Shown in pieces: positions 9,164 to 18,217 of a DNA stretch of 64,000 bases (its first letter is position 1; each line of letters begins with the position of its first letter). The notes beneath the pieces were generated by a model, which was not told the DNA's origin, ran no database searches, and saw only the letters and a list, made by a program, of their open reading frames with translations. The stretch is from Niabella sp. (GTDB lineage Bacteria > Bacteroidota > Bacteroidia > Chitinophagales > Chitinophagaceae). The stretch is from the NCBI GenBank assembly GCA_027493055.1, contig JAPUDO010000024.1, forward strand, positions 1-64,000, written 5' to 3'. The translations under genes were made by a program, and so were the position numbers.

Positions 9164-9349
9164 CCGGGTCTCACCCTTGGCCTTGTGTGCTGGCTGTGGA
9201 CCCGGTAGGGAGGGGTAGTTTTATTTATCACCGAGTCCTGCTTGCTCACTTCCCCATGCTCTGAGACTCGGTGGGGAAGATTTTTTTCGTTGGCATCTTT
9301 TGTAACGTCGAGCCCAGCCCGCTCACTAACCCGCGCCTGAAGGCTCGGC
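9164..9349. repeat. cluster of three REP-like hairpins
   Basis: Three imperfect palindromes stand in a row: 9164-9205 (arms CCGGGTC/GACCCGG), 9229-9273 (CACCGAGTC/GACTCGGTG) and 9307-9349 (GTCGAGCC/GGCTCGGC, one G-T pair). The second and third align over 39 bases with the same loop framework (GCTCACT, CCC). The arm sequences differ but each arm compensates its partner, as in REP/BIME elements mobilised by RAYT transposases. The 93-codon ORF across this stretch (minus strand) reads through the repeats and is not considered a gene. Confidence 0.8.
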
Positions 9350-9392
9350 CATAAAGCTAAAATACTTTGGCAAATAACACACAAAAAACCGG

Positions 9393-11582
9393 TTAATAAC
9401 AATCTGTAAGTATCTGCCCTTTTTCTGCAAAATGCGCAGCAGTAAAAGGGTTATGCTTTTCGCAGATCTCATCCAGCACTTTCATTACATCATTTTGCAT
9501 GGAAAGTGATCCGCAGATCATAATGGTGCCGCCGCCTTGCAGTGCCTGCCATACTGTTTCGCTGCTTTTTAAAAGACGATGGCTTACATATTCCTGTTCC
9601 GCTTCCCGGGATAAAGATAAATGGATATTGCTTAACTTGCCTTTGCTCCTCTGCTCCTTTAAGAAGGACTCGTACAGCGTAAAGGATGATTGCCTGCGAA
9701 AACCGCAATAGAGCTGCACCGGTACCTTCTTTTTATTTTCATTGATCATGCCCAGGAACGGTGCTATGCCCGTTCCGTTTGATACCATGATGATCTGCTT
9801 TGCCTGTTTGGGAAAACGGAAATGCTGGTTTTTTACCAGCCTGGCCTTGATAGTTTGACCAGGCTGCATCGCATGTAAAAAGCCTGAGCCTAACCCGTGC
9901 TCATGCAGCTTTACGCTTAGCTGTATCTCTTTATTAATAATGCCGATGGAGTACAACCTTTCCCTATGGTCGTTCCTGGGATAGACAGCTAATAAATCAC
10001 CGGAAACCGCTTCTTTAAGCTTTCCCGCTTTAAACCTGATGATAAAGGTATTTTCAGTATCGGTAGCTGTTTTATTTGTAACATACAGCTTTTTCAGATC
10101 ATGGGTATCAGGTGCAAGCAGCTCACGCGGCATCATCATCCGGTAACCGGTTTGCTGCGTCCATGCTGTAAGCCACTCGCTGAAATCCTGGGGCGATTTA
10201 TCATTAATTGTATGAACAGGGATAAGCGCTTTGGCCCATGCTGTTTGTTGCAGCAATACATCAACATCGTAAGCAAATTTGCAGTACTGCGCGTAGCTGC
10301 GTGAGCCAAAACCTACTATAGAATAGGGTATAGTTTGTTGCTGCGGATATTGTTTTAATTTCTCTGCAAACTTTTTGGCATTAGAAGGCGGATCGCCCTG
10401 GCCATAAGTGCTGGCCATCACAATGAGATGTTCTGCTTTTGGAAACAGTGTATGATTACTGAGATCAGTAAGAAATGGCTTTACACCATGTTTCAATAGC
10501 TGACTGTAAATAGCATCGGCAAATTTAAAAGTGCCACCGTTTTCAGATCCTACCAATATCACTACAGTTGCTTCTGTAGCTTTGAATTTATTTTCAGACC
10601 TGTTACGCCTTCTTTTTAAAGTAATGGCAAAGCCCGAATAAATAAAGAAAAGAATATAGCCCGATGTAATAGCCATAATGATGGCCCATATACTACCCGA
10701 CCGGCCCGTATGCCAGCGCAGGCTGAAGTTGGCAAGCTGGTAGGTTTTGGTATATCGTACTTCTGCCAGTATATCTCCGGTAAACTGGTTAACGCAAATC
10801 TCCTTATCCTTTAGTTGTACGTTATAATAATCTTCGGGAAAATCAGAAAAAGGGTACTGCAGCTTTTGCAGCCGGGAAACAGGTGTTTGCTGAAATACCG
10901 TAAATTCTTTTAATTCTTTTTCGGGTTCTTCTTTAATATTTTCTTCGTTAATAAGTGCGCTGGCTTTTTGTGGTGGCGGAATAAAACGGTACATTGCCAG
11001 GTAGGCGCCGGTAAGGGCCAACGCTAAAATGAAGAAAAGCGAAATACGCCCAAATATTACGTGATAATATTGCGCCCAGCCGGTTTTCTCTACACGGGAG
11101 AAAAAGTTTTTCCAGCCGTTCTGCCTTTGAACAACCAATAGTATTCCTGAAACGGCAATAAGCGTGAGCAAAAAAGCTGAGATGCCCACCAGTATCCTTC
11201 CGGTTTCTTTCAAAAATAACGACCGGTGCATAGCCGTCATCCATTGAAAGAACGGGTGCTTTTCTTTGGGTACGCCCAATATTTTCCCGGTAGCAGGGTC
11301 TACATAAGCCTGCTTATCGCCTCCTTCTTCTTCCGCATACTTAATAATAACAAAATCATTATCATCTACTGTTATTTCCTGTATGCCGGGAAATTTTTCT
11401 TTAAGTAAAGGAACAGATTGGGCAAGGGTAATAGTATCAACCCCATCAGCTTTATAGCTTTGGGATTTTTCTATGACCGGTTCAAATGCAAGGAAAATAC
11501 CGGTAACCGATGCTGCTATAAGTAATAGAAAAGAAGATATAGCCAGCGCCAGATGGCTATATCTCCAGATTGAAATGATCAT
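9393..11582 (-). CDS. PepSY membrane protein fused to flavodoxin/FNR reductase (XusC-like)
   Basis: A 729-residue inner-membrane reductase. The N-terminal half is a PepSY-associated membrane region with helices at about 8-30, 132-155, 175-198 and 303-325, and PepSY segments such as AYVDPATGKILG and the loop motif HRSLFL. From about 340 a flavodoxin domain follows (GSENGGTFKFADA, ASTYGQGDPPSNA), then a ferredoxin-reductase-like FAD/NAD(P)H module (ERLYSIGI, VSNGTGIAPFLGM, YCGFRR, MICGSLSMQNDV). This layout resembles sulfite-reductase flavoprotein fused to a PepSY anchor. It should pass electrons from cytoplasmic NAD(P)H across the membrane, most likely for iron release from siderophores, given the TonB receptor and DUF4374 genes upstream and ApbE downstream. 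The iron role is inferred from context. Confidence 0.88.
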   Translation of the reverse strand: MIISIWRYSHLALAISSFLLLIAASVTGIFLAFEPVIEKSQSYKADGVDTITLAQSVPLLKEKFPGIQEITVDDNDFVIIKYAEEEGGDKQAYVDPATGKILGVPKEKHPFFQWMTAMHRSLFLKETGRILVGISAFLLTLIAVSGILLVVQRQNGWKNFFSRVEKTGWAQYYHVIFGRISLFFILALALTGAYLAMYRFIPPPQKASALINEENIKEEPEKELKEFTVFQQTPVSRLQKLQYPFSDFPEDYYNVQLKDKEICVNQFTGDILAEVRYTKTYQLANFSLRWHTGRSGSIWAIIMAITSGYILFFIYSGFAITLKRRRNRSENKFKATEATVVILVGSENGGTFKFADAIYSQLLKHGVKPFLTDLSNHTLFPKAEHLIVMASTYGQGDPPSNAKKFAEKLKQYPQQQTIPYSIVGFGSRSYAQYCKFAYDVDVLLQQTAWAKALIPVHTINDKSPQDFSEWLTAWTQQTGYRMMMPRELLAPDTHDLKKLYVTNKTATDTENTFIIRFKAGKLKEAVSGDLLAVYPRNDHRERLYSIGIINKEIQLSVKLHEHGLGSGFLHAMQPGQTIKARLVKNQHFRFPKQAKQIIMVSNGTGIAPFLGMINENKKKVPVQLYCGFRRQSSFTLYESFLKEQRSKGKLSNIHLSLSREAEQEYVSHRLLKSSETVWQALQGGGTIMICGSLSMQNDVMKVLDEICEKHNPFTAAHFAEKGQILTDCY

Positions 11583-11624
11583 TTGTTATAAAAAAGCAGA
11601 GGATTTATCAAAAGTCAATTTGGC

Positions 11625-11690
11625 TGTCATATTGAGCTTGACGAAATATTGATAACTAAATTGTTAGCCTTCGGCAAGCTCAGGCTGACA
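11625..11690. repeat. long inverted repeat between DUF2271 gene and PepSY reductase
   Basis: TGTCA-TAT-TGAGCTTG (11625-11640) is mirrored by CAAGCTCA-GGC-TGACA (11675-11690), giving 13 paired bases with one internal 3-base bulge around a 34-base loop. This resembles the intergenic stem-loops often seen in Bacteroidota. It could end part of the transcription from the DUF2271 gene before the PepSY gene. Confidence 0.65.
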
Positions 11691-11716
11691 TCCCTTTTGA
11701 TACATCCCCTTTACAT

Positions 11717-12196
11717 TTAATTCCCACTAAACCGCACATACCTGATATAACCTTTACCATCTGTTTTAGTGGCAAGGCCTTCTGTAGTAAGCGGAACTTC
11801 CACATCTTTTACATGATACTTTTGTTCTTCTACCGCGCTTTCAAAGCGCAGGGTATAACCTGCATTGATTTTTGCTTTATCTATTTCAAGTGTCACCACA
11901 GCCCTGTCACCACCACCAATAGAGGCGCCGGTCACGGCACTTATTTTCTCTCTGGTCCTGGTATGAAACTTATGCCATTCTTTTAAAGTATTGAACCATT
12001 GTTTGTCGGGCCCAAGCACTGAAAGTGTCTTTTCATATTCACCTTTAGGGTTGATCAATGAAACAATTACATAAGCTTTCTCTCCCTGGTAACTGATCAT
12101 CTGCACCATGCATTTGTATTTGCCGGTTTGGGCAAAAGACTGATGGGAAAATAAAAATAAACAGGCTGCTAATATGAATTTTACTTGTATTTTCAT
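11717..12196 (-). CDS. DUF2271 protein, probable flavinylated periplasmic carrier
   Basis: A 159-residue exported protein with a signal peptide (about 1-22, ending SFAQ). The body matches DUF2271: YKCMVQMISYQGEKAYVIVSLINPKGEY, QWFNTLKEWHKFH and GYTLRFESAVE. SAVTGASIGGG (residues 86-96) resembles the ApbE target motif D-x-x-S/T-G-A-S/T, with Ser92 as the candidate FMN acceptor, although the usual leading Asp is Ser86. With apbE nearby, the simplest reading is a small periplasmic electron carrier with covalent FMN, between the PepSY reductase and an outer partner. It is 20 bp downstream of the ankyrin gene, so the two are probably one transcript. Confidence 0.85.
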   Translation of the reverse strand: MKIQVKFILAACLFLFSHQSFAQTGKYKCMVQMISYQGEKAYVIVSLINPKGEYEKTLSVLGPDKQWFNTLKEWHKFHTRTREKISAVTGASIGGGDRAVVTLEIDKAKINAGYTLRFESAVEEQKYHVKDVEVPLTTEGLATKTDGKGYIRYVRFSGN

Positions 12197-12216
12197 GTAT
12201 CTGCTTTTATTATTGT

Positions 12217-13734
12217 CTATTTTAAGAAATCAACGGCGATATTATTGCTTTTCAAAAAGTCGTTGTCCTTTGCCAGGTCGTAAGCTGTTTCGTCAAATTC
12301 TGTTTTTAGATCTTTTTTTGCACCTAATGCGATTAGCGCTTTTAAGGTGTGGTCATTTTTGGCAATTAATGCTGCTTTGTGCAATGCTGTAGCGCCTTCT
12401 TTGTCCTGTGCATTGATATTGGCGCCTAACTCAGCCGCCTTTTTGATCAGCGCTGCATTTTCTTTGGCAACGGCCAGATGGAATAGCGAGCTTCCGTCAC
12501 CTTGCGGGGCAGTTACATCAAGGCCATTGCTTTTTAAAACCGCCAGCTTCTCTGCGAAGTCATCTTTTTGCGGTTGTGCCTGGGCGCCACCTTGCGGGCC
12601 GCCGGGTCTGCCTTCCCTGAATGAATTAAACCAATGATATGCCAGGTTGCGGCCTTCTTTGTCTGCAACCTTAACATCAGCACCATTTTTTAATAATAAA
12701 GCTACTACCTCAGCCGAGCTATTGGCAACCGCTTTGGTCAATGCTGATTCTCCTTTGTCATTCACTGCGTTGATATTTGCAGTTTTAGCGATCAATGTCG
12801 CTACTAAAGCCGCATCTCTGCCAGTTGCGGCATTCATTAATACGGTGTTGCCTTCGTTGTCTTTTTTGTTGACATCAACACCTTTTGCCAGGAAATAGTT
12901 AATGATCTCCGTATTGGGGCGGCGTACCAATGTGTGCAAGATAGTAGTGCCATCTTTAGCATAAACCGCTTTGGGGTCCAGCTTCAGTTTTTCAACCAAG
13001 TACTGGTAGGTTTCTATGCCATTTTGGGACATCCGGGATCCTTGTGTTGCAAAGAAAAGCGCGTTGCCGGTGGGTTTTATGCCTTTGGCCATTAATTTTT
13101 CGATTAAGTCTTTGTTACCCAGCTTTGCCACATAGTCTACAGCGGTGCTTCCGTAAGCATCTTTATCCTTGTACGATAAACCTTTCGATACAAAATAGTC
13201 CGAAATAGATAAGTCGTTATCCCGGGGTATTGCCAGCATTAATAACGTAGCGCCATCTTCATTTCTTTGTTTGGGGTCCACGCCGGCTTTGATCAGCGCG
13301 TCATAAATGGCAAAATTTTTATTGCCGTTCATGGCTGCATTGGCTATTACGGTATATCCATGGCTGTCAGAGAGGTTTACGTCTGAGCCCTTTTCTATCA
13401 GGTAAGTTACCAGTTCTGCATTTCCTCTCCCCGCGGCCCAGTGTAAATAAGATGCGCTGTGGTGCGTTTTCTTTGTTACACCGTTACCGTCCTGCTCCAC
13501 CATGAATTTGATGGTTTCCAAAGGAGCATCATTTAAAATAGCCCTTGCCGTGGGGTCCCAGGAGGCTTCGTTGGGTTGTGAGGGACTGTTACCTTTGGCT
13601 ATTTCTGTTTTTACCTGTTCTATAGTAGGTTTGGTTTTCCAGAAATCAGCGTTCATCAGGGTATTGGCTTCTGATGGCTGCGCGATAGCGCTAAAGGAAA
13701 CAAGGGTTAAAAATGCGACGAATGTATATTTCAT
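12217..13734 (-). CDS. exported ankyrin-repeat protein
   Basis: A 505-residue periplasmic or exported protein: a signal peptide ([20 protein letters not shown]) and then some nine ankyrin repeats over almost the whole chain. Clear units are [93 protein letters not shown] and [24 protein letters not shown]. Ankyrin repeats bind other proteins. Similar exported ankyrin proteins sit beside DUF2271/PepSY/TonB genes in other Bacteroidota (from memory). It is separated from the DUF4374 gene by about 350 bp holding a terminator-like hairpin, so it may start its own transcript. Confidence 0.88.
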   Translation of the reverse strand: MKYTFVAFLTLVSFSAIAQPSEANTLMNADFWKTKPTIEQVKTEIAKGNSPSQPNEASWDPTARAILNDAPLETIKFMVEQDGNGVTKKTHHSASYLHWAAGRGNAELVTYLIEKGSDVNLSDSHGYTVIANAAMNGNKNFAIYDALIKAGVDPKQRNEDGATLLMLAIPRDNDLSISDYFVSKGLSYKDKDAYGSTAVDYVAKLGNKDLIEKLMAKGIKPTGNALFFATQGSRMSQNGIETYQYLVEKLKLDPKAVYAKDGTTILHTLVRRPNTEIINYFLAKGVDVNKKDNEGNTVLMNAATGRDAALVATLIAKTANINAVNDKGESALTKAVANSSAEVVALLLKNGADVKVADKEGRNLAYHWFNSFREGRPGGPQGGAQAQPQKDDFAEKLAVLKSNGLDVTAPQGDGSSLFHLAVAKENAALIKKAAELGANINAQDKEGATALHKAALIAKNDHTLKALIALGAKKDLKTEFDETAYDLAKDNDFLKSNNIAVDFLK

Positions 13735-13841
13735 TTTTTAGTATTTAGATATTAGTACTTAGACGTTAGAAGTCAATGTTGCAGAACGCTGAAGGCATAA
13801 GGCTTAAAGCTTTTTCCGATGAATATTGAACATTGAGCATT

Positions 13842-13864
13842 CCTGCCCGTCCGATCAGGCGGGG
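13842..13864. repeat. CCTGCCCG/CAGGCGGG palindrome
   Basis: CCTGCCCGTCCGATCAGGCGGGG carries the same outer arms as the 41-bp insert at 43168-43208, so both belong to one small palindromic family in this genome. Confidence 0.5.
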
Positions 13865-14028
13865 ACTGTTGATTATTACCTGTAAAGTTTTTAATTTAAA
13901 ATTCAATATTTAACATTTAATATTTTCATGAACCATCTATCAACCAACCCGCAAAATTAAAAGTTTGACACGCCCGTCATTTACGAAATGCGGAATTTCT
14001 AAATGAATATGCGCTTTTCTAAAATAAC

Positions 14029-14059
14029 AAAAGAAGCCGTTGAGAATACGGCCTCTTTT
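14029..14059 (-). terminator. terminator-like hairpin after the DUF4374 gene
   Basis: Read on the minus strand, AAAAGAGGCCGT and ACGGCTTCTTTT form a 12-base stem (one G-T) around a 7-base loop, followed by a T-rich tail. It lies 23 bp past the stop of the DUF4374 gene and probably ends the receptor-lipoprotein transcript. Confidence 0.65.
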
Positions 14060-14081
14060 GTAGCTATTATTTTTAATATTA

Positions 14082-15440
14082 TTAATATGCTCCAATAAAA
14101 CGGTGTCCTGTGCCATTAGCTAATTTAGCACCTTTGGTAAGCTGGCCTGTTTTCCAGTTATAAACGAATACATTTCCTGCTTCACTTACAGGAGTCAATG
14201 GAACATACACATAGTCTCCTTCAACAGCAATGCTTTGATGTTGATCAAAATTTAATTTTGTCTCATACTCAGTTGGGATTTTAGTGGCTGTTTTAGCATT
14301 CAAATCTATCAAAGCCAGGTATCCTCCCGTTTTGTTAATATCGTATAAGACAAAACCTTTATTGTTGCCAAGATATCTCCATGCTTTAATACCAGCAATA
14401 CCATCTACACCCAGCGCTTGAGATAGATCGAACAAATATGTATTGTCGTAATCGTTGGTGTTCTTGTCGATACGCAGGATATGTGGATACCCTGTTGTAT
14501 TAGAACCAGTCGCCTGGTATACATGGCCATCATCACCAATGTGCTGGATCATTGTTCTATAGCCATGATTACCGTACTTACTTCTGGTAGACCAGATTAA
14601 CTTTGGATTTTTCAACGTGGGATAATCAAGAACTATGGTAACCGTACCGGCAATATTGGCTGCGTCGCTCGGCCAGGATATTGCTCCTGAAGTTGCATTC
14701 TGAGTTGGTGTTCCATTTGGATTGATTTTAGAGATATTGCATCCAATATATACTTTATCCTTTGCCTGATTTACGATGGGTACATCAATACGTCCAATTG
14801 AGTATCCTTGAGCCAATTGCTCTGCTGTGAAAGGAACCTGAAAAGAAGTCGTATTCATAATGCTTGGATTGTCAAGATTAAGAGAGGCAACTACAGCATT
14901 AGACTTAATAGAACCGAAAGTTACAGCCGGAAATGTTCCTGTATATGATGTTTCGGTAGAAATAGTTACACCTATACCCACTCCTTCCATAGATTTTACC
15001 CAACGAGGCGAGGTTCCCAAGATAATTGCAGCATTCACTTCGTTACCTTCCTTAATATACTCTTTTCCACCGTCTACTCTATATTTTTGAAAAATACCAC
15101 CATCAGCACCTGTGTACTGAATATCGTACAGGTACTTTCCATTTGCTGATGTTTGTATGCGCGATGTACGTGGAGATTCAAATTTCAACCCTTTGCCCGC
15201 AGGAAAAACGTCCAGCTCAAATGCAGGATTAATTGCTTGATCATGGGTAATAGCATAGGCAATTGTTCCCCCATTACCATCGCCATCCTGTGTGCCTTTT
15301 AAAGCTGCGGTTAAAGTTATCCAACGTGTATCATCCTGGTTGTCATCGGGAGATGGGACAGCATCTTTACTGCAGCTTCCTAATGATAAAGATGTGATAA
15401 TCGCACCAAAGAGTGCTGTTTTAAATAGTTTTTTATTCAT
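14082..15440 (-). CDS. DUF4374 surface lipoprotein (XusB-like)
   Basis: A 452-residue lipoprotein of the DUF4374 family. The signal peptide ends SLGSCSKDAV, so Cys about 23 is lipidated, and the Ser-Lys-Asp after it resembles a Bacteroidota surface-export signal. The body has repeated beta-blade stretches (GKYLYDIQYTGADGG, NKGFVLYDINKTGGYLALID, EGDYVYVPLTPVSEAGNVFVYNW), as expected for a propeller. The characterised relative is XusB of Bacteroides thetaiotaomicron, which binds ferric enterobactin-type siderophores (established knowledge, from memory). Its place 21 bp after a TonB receptor gene supports the same pairing. The bound siderophore cannot be predicted. Confidence 0.85.
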   Translation of the reverse strand: MNKKLFKTALFGAIITSLSLGSCSKDAVPSPDDNQDDTRWITLTAALKGTQDGDGNGGTIAYAITHDQAINPAFELDVFPAGKGLKFESPRTSRIQTSANGKYLYDIQYTGADGGIFQKYRVDGGKEYIKEGNEVNAAIILGTSPRWVKSMEGVGIGVTISTETSYTGTFPAVTFGSIKSNAVVASLNLDNPSIMNTTSFQVPFTAEQLAQGYSIGRIDVPIVNQAKDKVYIGCNISKINPNGTPTQNATSGAISWPSDAANIAGTVTIVLDYPTLKNPKLIWSTRSKYGNHGYRTMIQHIGDDGHVYQATGSNTTGYPHILRIDKNTNDYDNTYLFDLSQALGVDGIAGIKAWRYLGNNKGFVLYDINKTGGYLALIDLNAKTATKIPTEYETKLNFDQHQSIAVEGDYVYVPLTPVSEAGNVFVYNWKTGQLTKGAKLANGTGHRFIGAY

Positions 15441-15461
15441 GATTCTATTTTTTATTAATTA

Positions 15462-17939
15462 TTAAAATTTTCCTATTGTATAATTCAGCTTAAAATAAAT
15501 TCCTCTTCCCGGCTTTTGGACACCAAAATTGTCATACAATGCTGCATTGAATATATTTTTTGCGTCTACGCTTGCCACAATCTTTCCCGAAGGAAAACGA
15601 TAGCTACCTCCTATATCATGTGACAACTGAGCGGGAGTAAGGCTTCCCTCGGACGGATACCAGGCTATGTCATAGGCTCCTACATAGCCTGCATTATAGT
15701 AAACATTTAAAACAGATTTGCGCTGAAATATATTATTTAAACGATATTGAACATTTGCATTTACCGTGAAGAAAGGCTCGTTAGGGTTTTGTAGGTTGTA
15801 TCTTTCATCCGGTCTTCCTGCCTCGTCGTATTTTCTTTTGTATAATGAGTTGAATTTTGAGAAATTAACCATAGCATTCAACTTATTATCAAAAACATAG
15901 ATAATTTCACCTTCAAAACCCCTGGATTGTATCATGCCAAGATTAATAAATGCGGTGGCTTGTATATCCAGATCATTATCGGTAACTATACTGTCTACCG
16001 TTTGCCTTGTAATTTTATCATAACCATTACGCCAGAACGCGCTGCCATAAAAAGAAATTTTATGTTTATCAAAGTCTATACTTCCCCATCTGAAACCAAG
16101 ATTGTAGTTGATATTCTTTTCTGGAGTAAGAGACAGATTAGGCAAAACATTGTTTTCCAAATTCCCATACATCTGCTCCTCGGTGGGCATTATAGAGCTA
16201 TTCTCAAAAGAGGTTATTACGAAAAAGTTGCTTACTAGATTGTAGGAAACTGTTCCTCCATACCCGAAATTATCATTAAAAGAACTTGTTGTTACCGTAT
16301 TAAGAGTATAAGAACCATCTGAGTTAATGATTGGCTTTGGGTCGGTTTGCTTTGTGCGGTTAGAAGTGTATTTAACTAATATATTTGTCCTTAATTTATT
16401 TCGAAATGTTTGAGCTTCGTAGTTCGCAGATAAGATATTTTTCGTTAACTGAGTTACTACCAAAAAATCTTTGTTAACGGGATTTAAAAGATTTTTATCA
16501 TCTCTATCAGTTCTTTCCAGCTTATGATTTACTGATACTCTATGCCCTGAGGCAATTGTGTATGCCAGGTTTGAACGCATATTCAGTATCTTTCTGTCAA
16601 CCTGGGTGATAGTAGGAGCCCCTTGCTGGGCACCAGACGGAGACTTCATAACTATAGGAGGTTCCCCAGCTTCTATCATATAATCTGTATGTAATATTAC
16701 CGGTTTCCCGTCCCAATTATACAAAGTCGAGACAGTATCCTGAACGTAAGTACTGCGGTTACTTTGCACAGCATTAACATTTAAGCTCAACCCATCTACA
16801 AAAAGATTCCGTTTGTTATAATTCAAACTGAACACATGAGCCTGATACTCTGTAAATCGGCCCACATATGGCTGTGCTGTTGTTGTTCCATGCGGAATAT
16901 CACTATATGTATCAGAAATATTATATCCTAAAAAAAACTGATCTGCCCATTTCACATCTGTAAATCCACCTTCAAAACGCCCTCCTATGGATTTATAGGC
17001 ATCATTAAATCTTTTCGCTCTAAAATTGCGGGTTAATATGCCATTCCTATCGGTATATTTTGCAAACTTTCCCCACATTTCATAGCTATTATCCGTATAG
17101 GTATAAAAGCCAGACCCTCTGAATGAGAGACCTGTTTTTTTATCTCGAAGCGTTACACTTGCATCAGAATTGAAAGTATTAAATGAGCCATAAGATACAG
17201 CCAGTGTACCATTGTTCCGTGAAGCATCTTTTTTCAGCACTACGTTAATAGCGCCTCCTACATAATCTCCGGTCAGGTGAGAGGGAAGTACCCCTTTGTA
17301 CACTTCAATACGCTCAATCATGGAAGGTGGTATATTGTTCAGGTTAAAAGAGGATCCGTAGGTGGAAACTTCTATGCCGTCTAAAAATATTCCAATCGTA
17401 CTGCCTGACATGCCATTCAAATTGTATTCTACCTGGGAGCCAACACCGCCATTCTGCCGTACCCGAACGCCTACAGCCCTGTCCAGCAGCTCGTTGGTAG
17501 TTAGGTTTCTTAGTGATGCCTCTTTGGTTTCAATAATAGCTACTGCAAACCCCTGTATCTCCAAAGAGCGCTTTTTGGTCATGCTTTCCACAGTAACCTC
17601 TTCCAATTGTTCCTGTAAAGTCTTTTTTAAACGGACATTGAGTATGACTGCCTTTGATTCCGCTATGCTAATTTCAGCATCCTGGGCCTCGTACCCCACC
17701 ATGGAGCAGGTAATTTTATGCTTTCCTTCCGGAAGCCGGAGCGCATAGCTGCCTTTGGCATCGGTTACCGTTAATGTGGATGTTTCAATAACCCCTACGG
17801 TAGCTTTTTCAGCCGGGCGGCCTTTTTCATCCGTAATTACTCCTTTTACCGTTCCATAGCGCTGTGCTTTTATCTCGTTGCTGAAAAATATAACCAGGGT
17901 GAAACAGATTGCCGATAAAACCGTTTTGCTATATCTCAT
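15462..17939 (-). CDS. TonB-dependent outer-membrane receptor (XusA-like)
   Basis: An 825-residue receptor. After a signal peptide (about 1-25) comes a carboxypeptidase-regulatory-like domain (about 28-110: GTVKGVITDEKGRPAEKATV), then the plug (about 120-240: TTNELLDRAVGVRVRQNGGVGSQVEYNLNGMSG, IERIEVYKGVLPSHLTGDYVGGAINV) and a 22-strand barrel to a C-terminal YFKLNYTIGKF. Length and lack of a SusD partner separate it from the SusC-type receptor at 51-54 kb. It imports a ligand across the outer membrane using TonB. The downstream DUF4374 lipoprotein and divergent PchR-like regulator point to a ferric siderophore. Confidence 0.93.
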   Translation of the reverse strand: MRYSKTVLSAICFTLVIFFSNEIKAQRYGTVKGVITDEKGRPAEKATVGVIETSTLTVTDAKGSYALRLPEGKHKITCSMVGYEAQDAEISIAESKAVILNVRLKKTLQEQLEEVTVESMTKKRSLEIQGFAVAIIETKEASLRNLTTNELLDRAVGVRVRQNGGVGSQVEYNLNGMSGSTIGIFLDGIEVSTYGSSFNLNNIPPSMIERIEVYKGVLPSHLTGDYVGGAINVVLKKDASRNNGTLAVSYGSFNTFNSDASVTLRDKKTGLSFRGSGFYTYTDNSYEMWGKFAKYTDRNGILTRNFRAKRFNDAYKSIGGRFEGGFTDVKWADQFFLGYNISDTYSDIPHGTTTAQPYVGRFTEYQAHVFSLNYNKRNLFVDGLSLNVNAVQSNRSTYVQDTVSTLYNWDGKPVILHTDYMIEAGEPPIVMKSPSGAQQGAPTITQVDRKILNMRSNLAYTIASGHRVSVNHKLERTDRDDKNLLNPVNKDFLVVTQLTKNILSANYEAQTFRNKLRTNILVKYTSNRTKQTDPKPIINSDGSYTLNTVTTSSFNDNFGYGGTVSYNLVSNFFVITSFENSSIMPTEEQMYGNLENNVLPNLSLTPEKNINYNLGFRWGSIDFDKHKISFYGSAFWRNGYDKITRQTVDSIVTDNDLDIQATAFINLGMIQSRGFEGEIIYVFDNKLNAMVNFSKFNSLYKRKYDEAGRPDERYNLQNPNEPFFTVNANVQYRLNNIFQRKSVLNVYYNAGYVGAYDIAWYPSEGSLTPAQLSHDIGGSYRFPSGKIVASVDAKNIFNAALYDNFGVQKPGRGIYFKLNYTIGKF

Positions 17940-18217
17940 TTTTATTGATCTGATAGTCTGTTTTAATGAAAGACAGCGTATAATGTAGTTAAGAGACCTT
18001 TAAAGCTGTCGCTTTTCAGGCTGCAAAGTTGAAAAGCCCTGCTGACTGTAAACGGAAAAACAATAACGTTAGCGGGAATTTACTGTCATGTTATTGTAAG
18101 AAACCGGAAAAATTACGCATTTCGTAAGGACTTTGACAAACTAATCAGGAACTTTGCAGGAATATTTACACTGTGCGCGAATACAATATTCAGGCACGGC
18201 AATAATAAAAAGAGCAT

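Larger units (their letters stand above)
13735..14081. other. gene-free spacer with repeats
   Basis: No gene is seen. It holds AT-rich micro-repeats of the form AATATTGAACATT and AATATTTAACATTTAATATT, a short palindrome of the CCTGCCCG/CAGGCGGG type at 13842-13864, and a terminator-like hairpin at 14029-14059. Confidence 0.7.

Noticed and set aside
9121-9402. 93-codon minus-strand ORF between the PepSY reductase and apbE
   Set aside because: It reads through the three REP-like hairpins; its residues mirror repeat structure, not a protein family.
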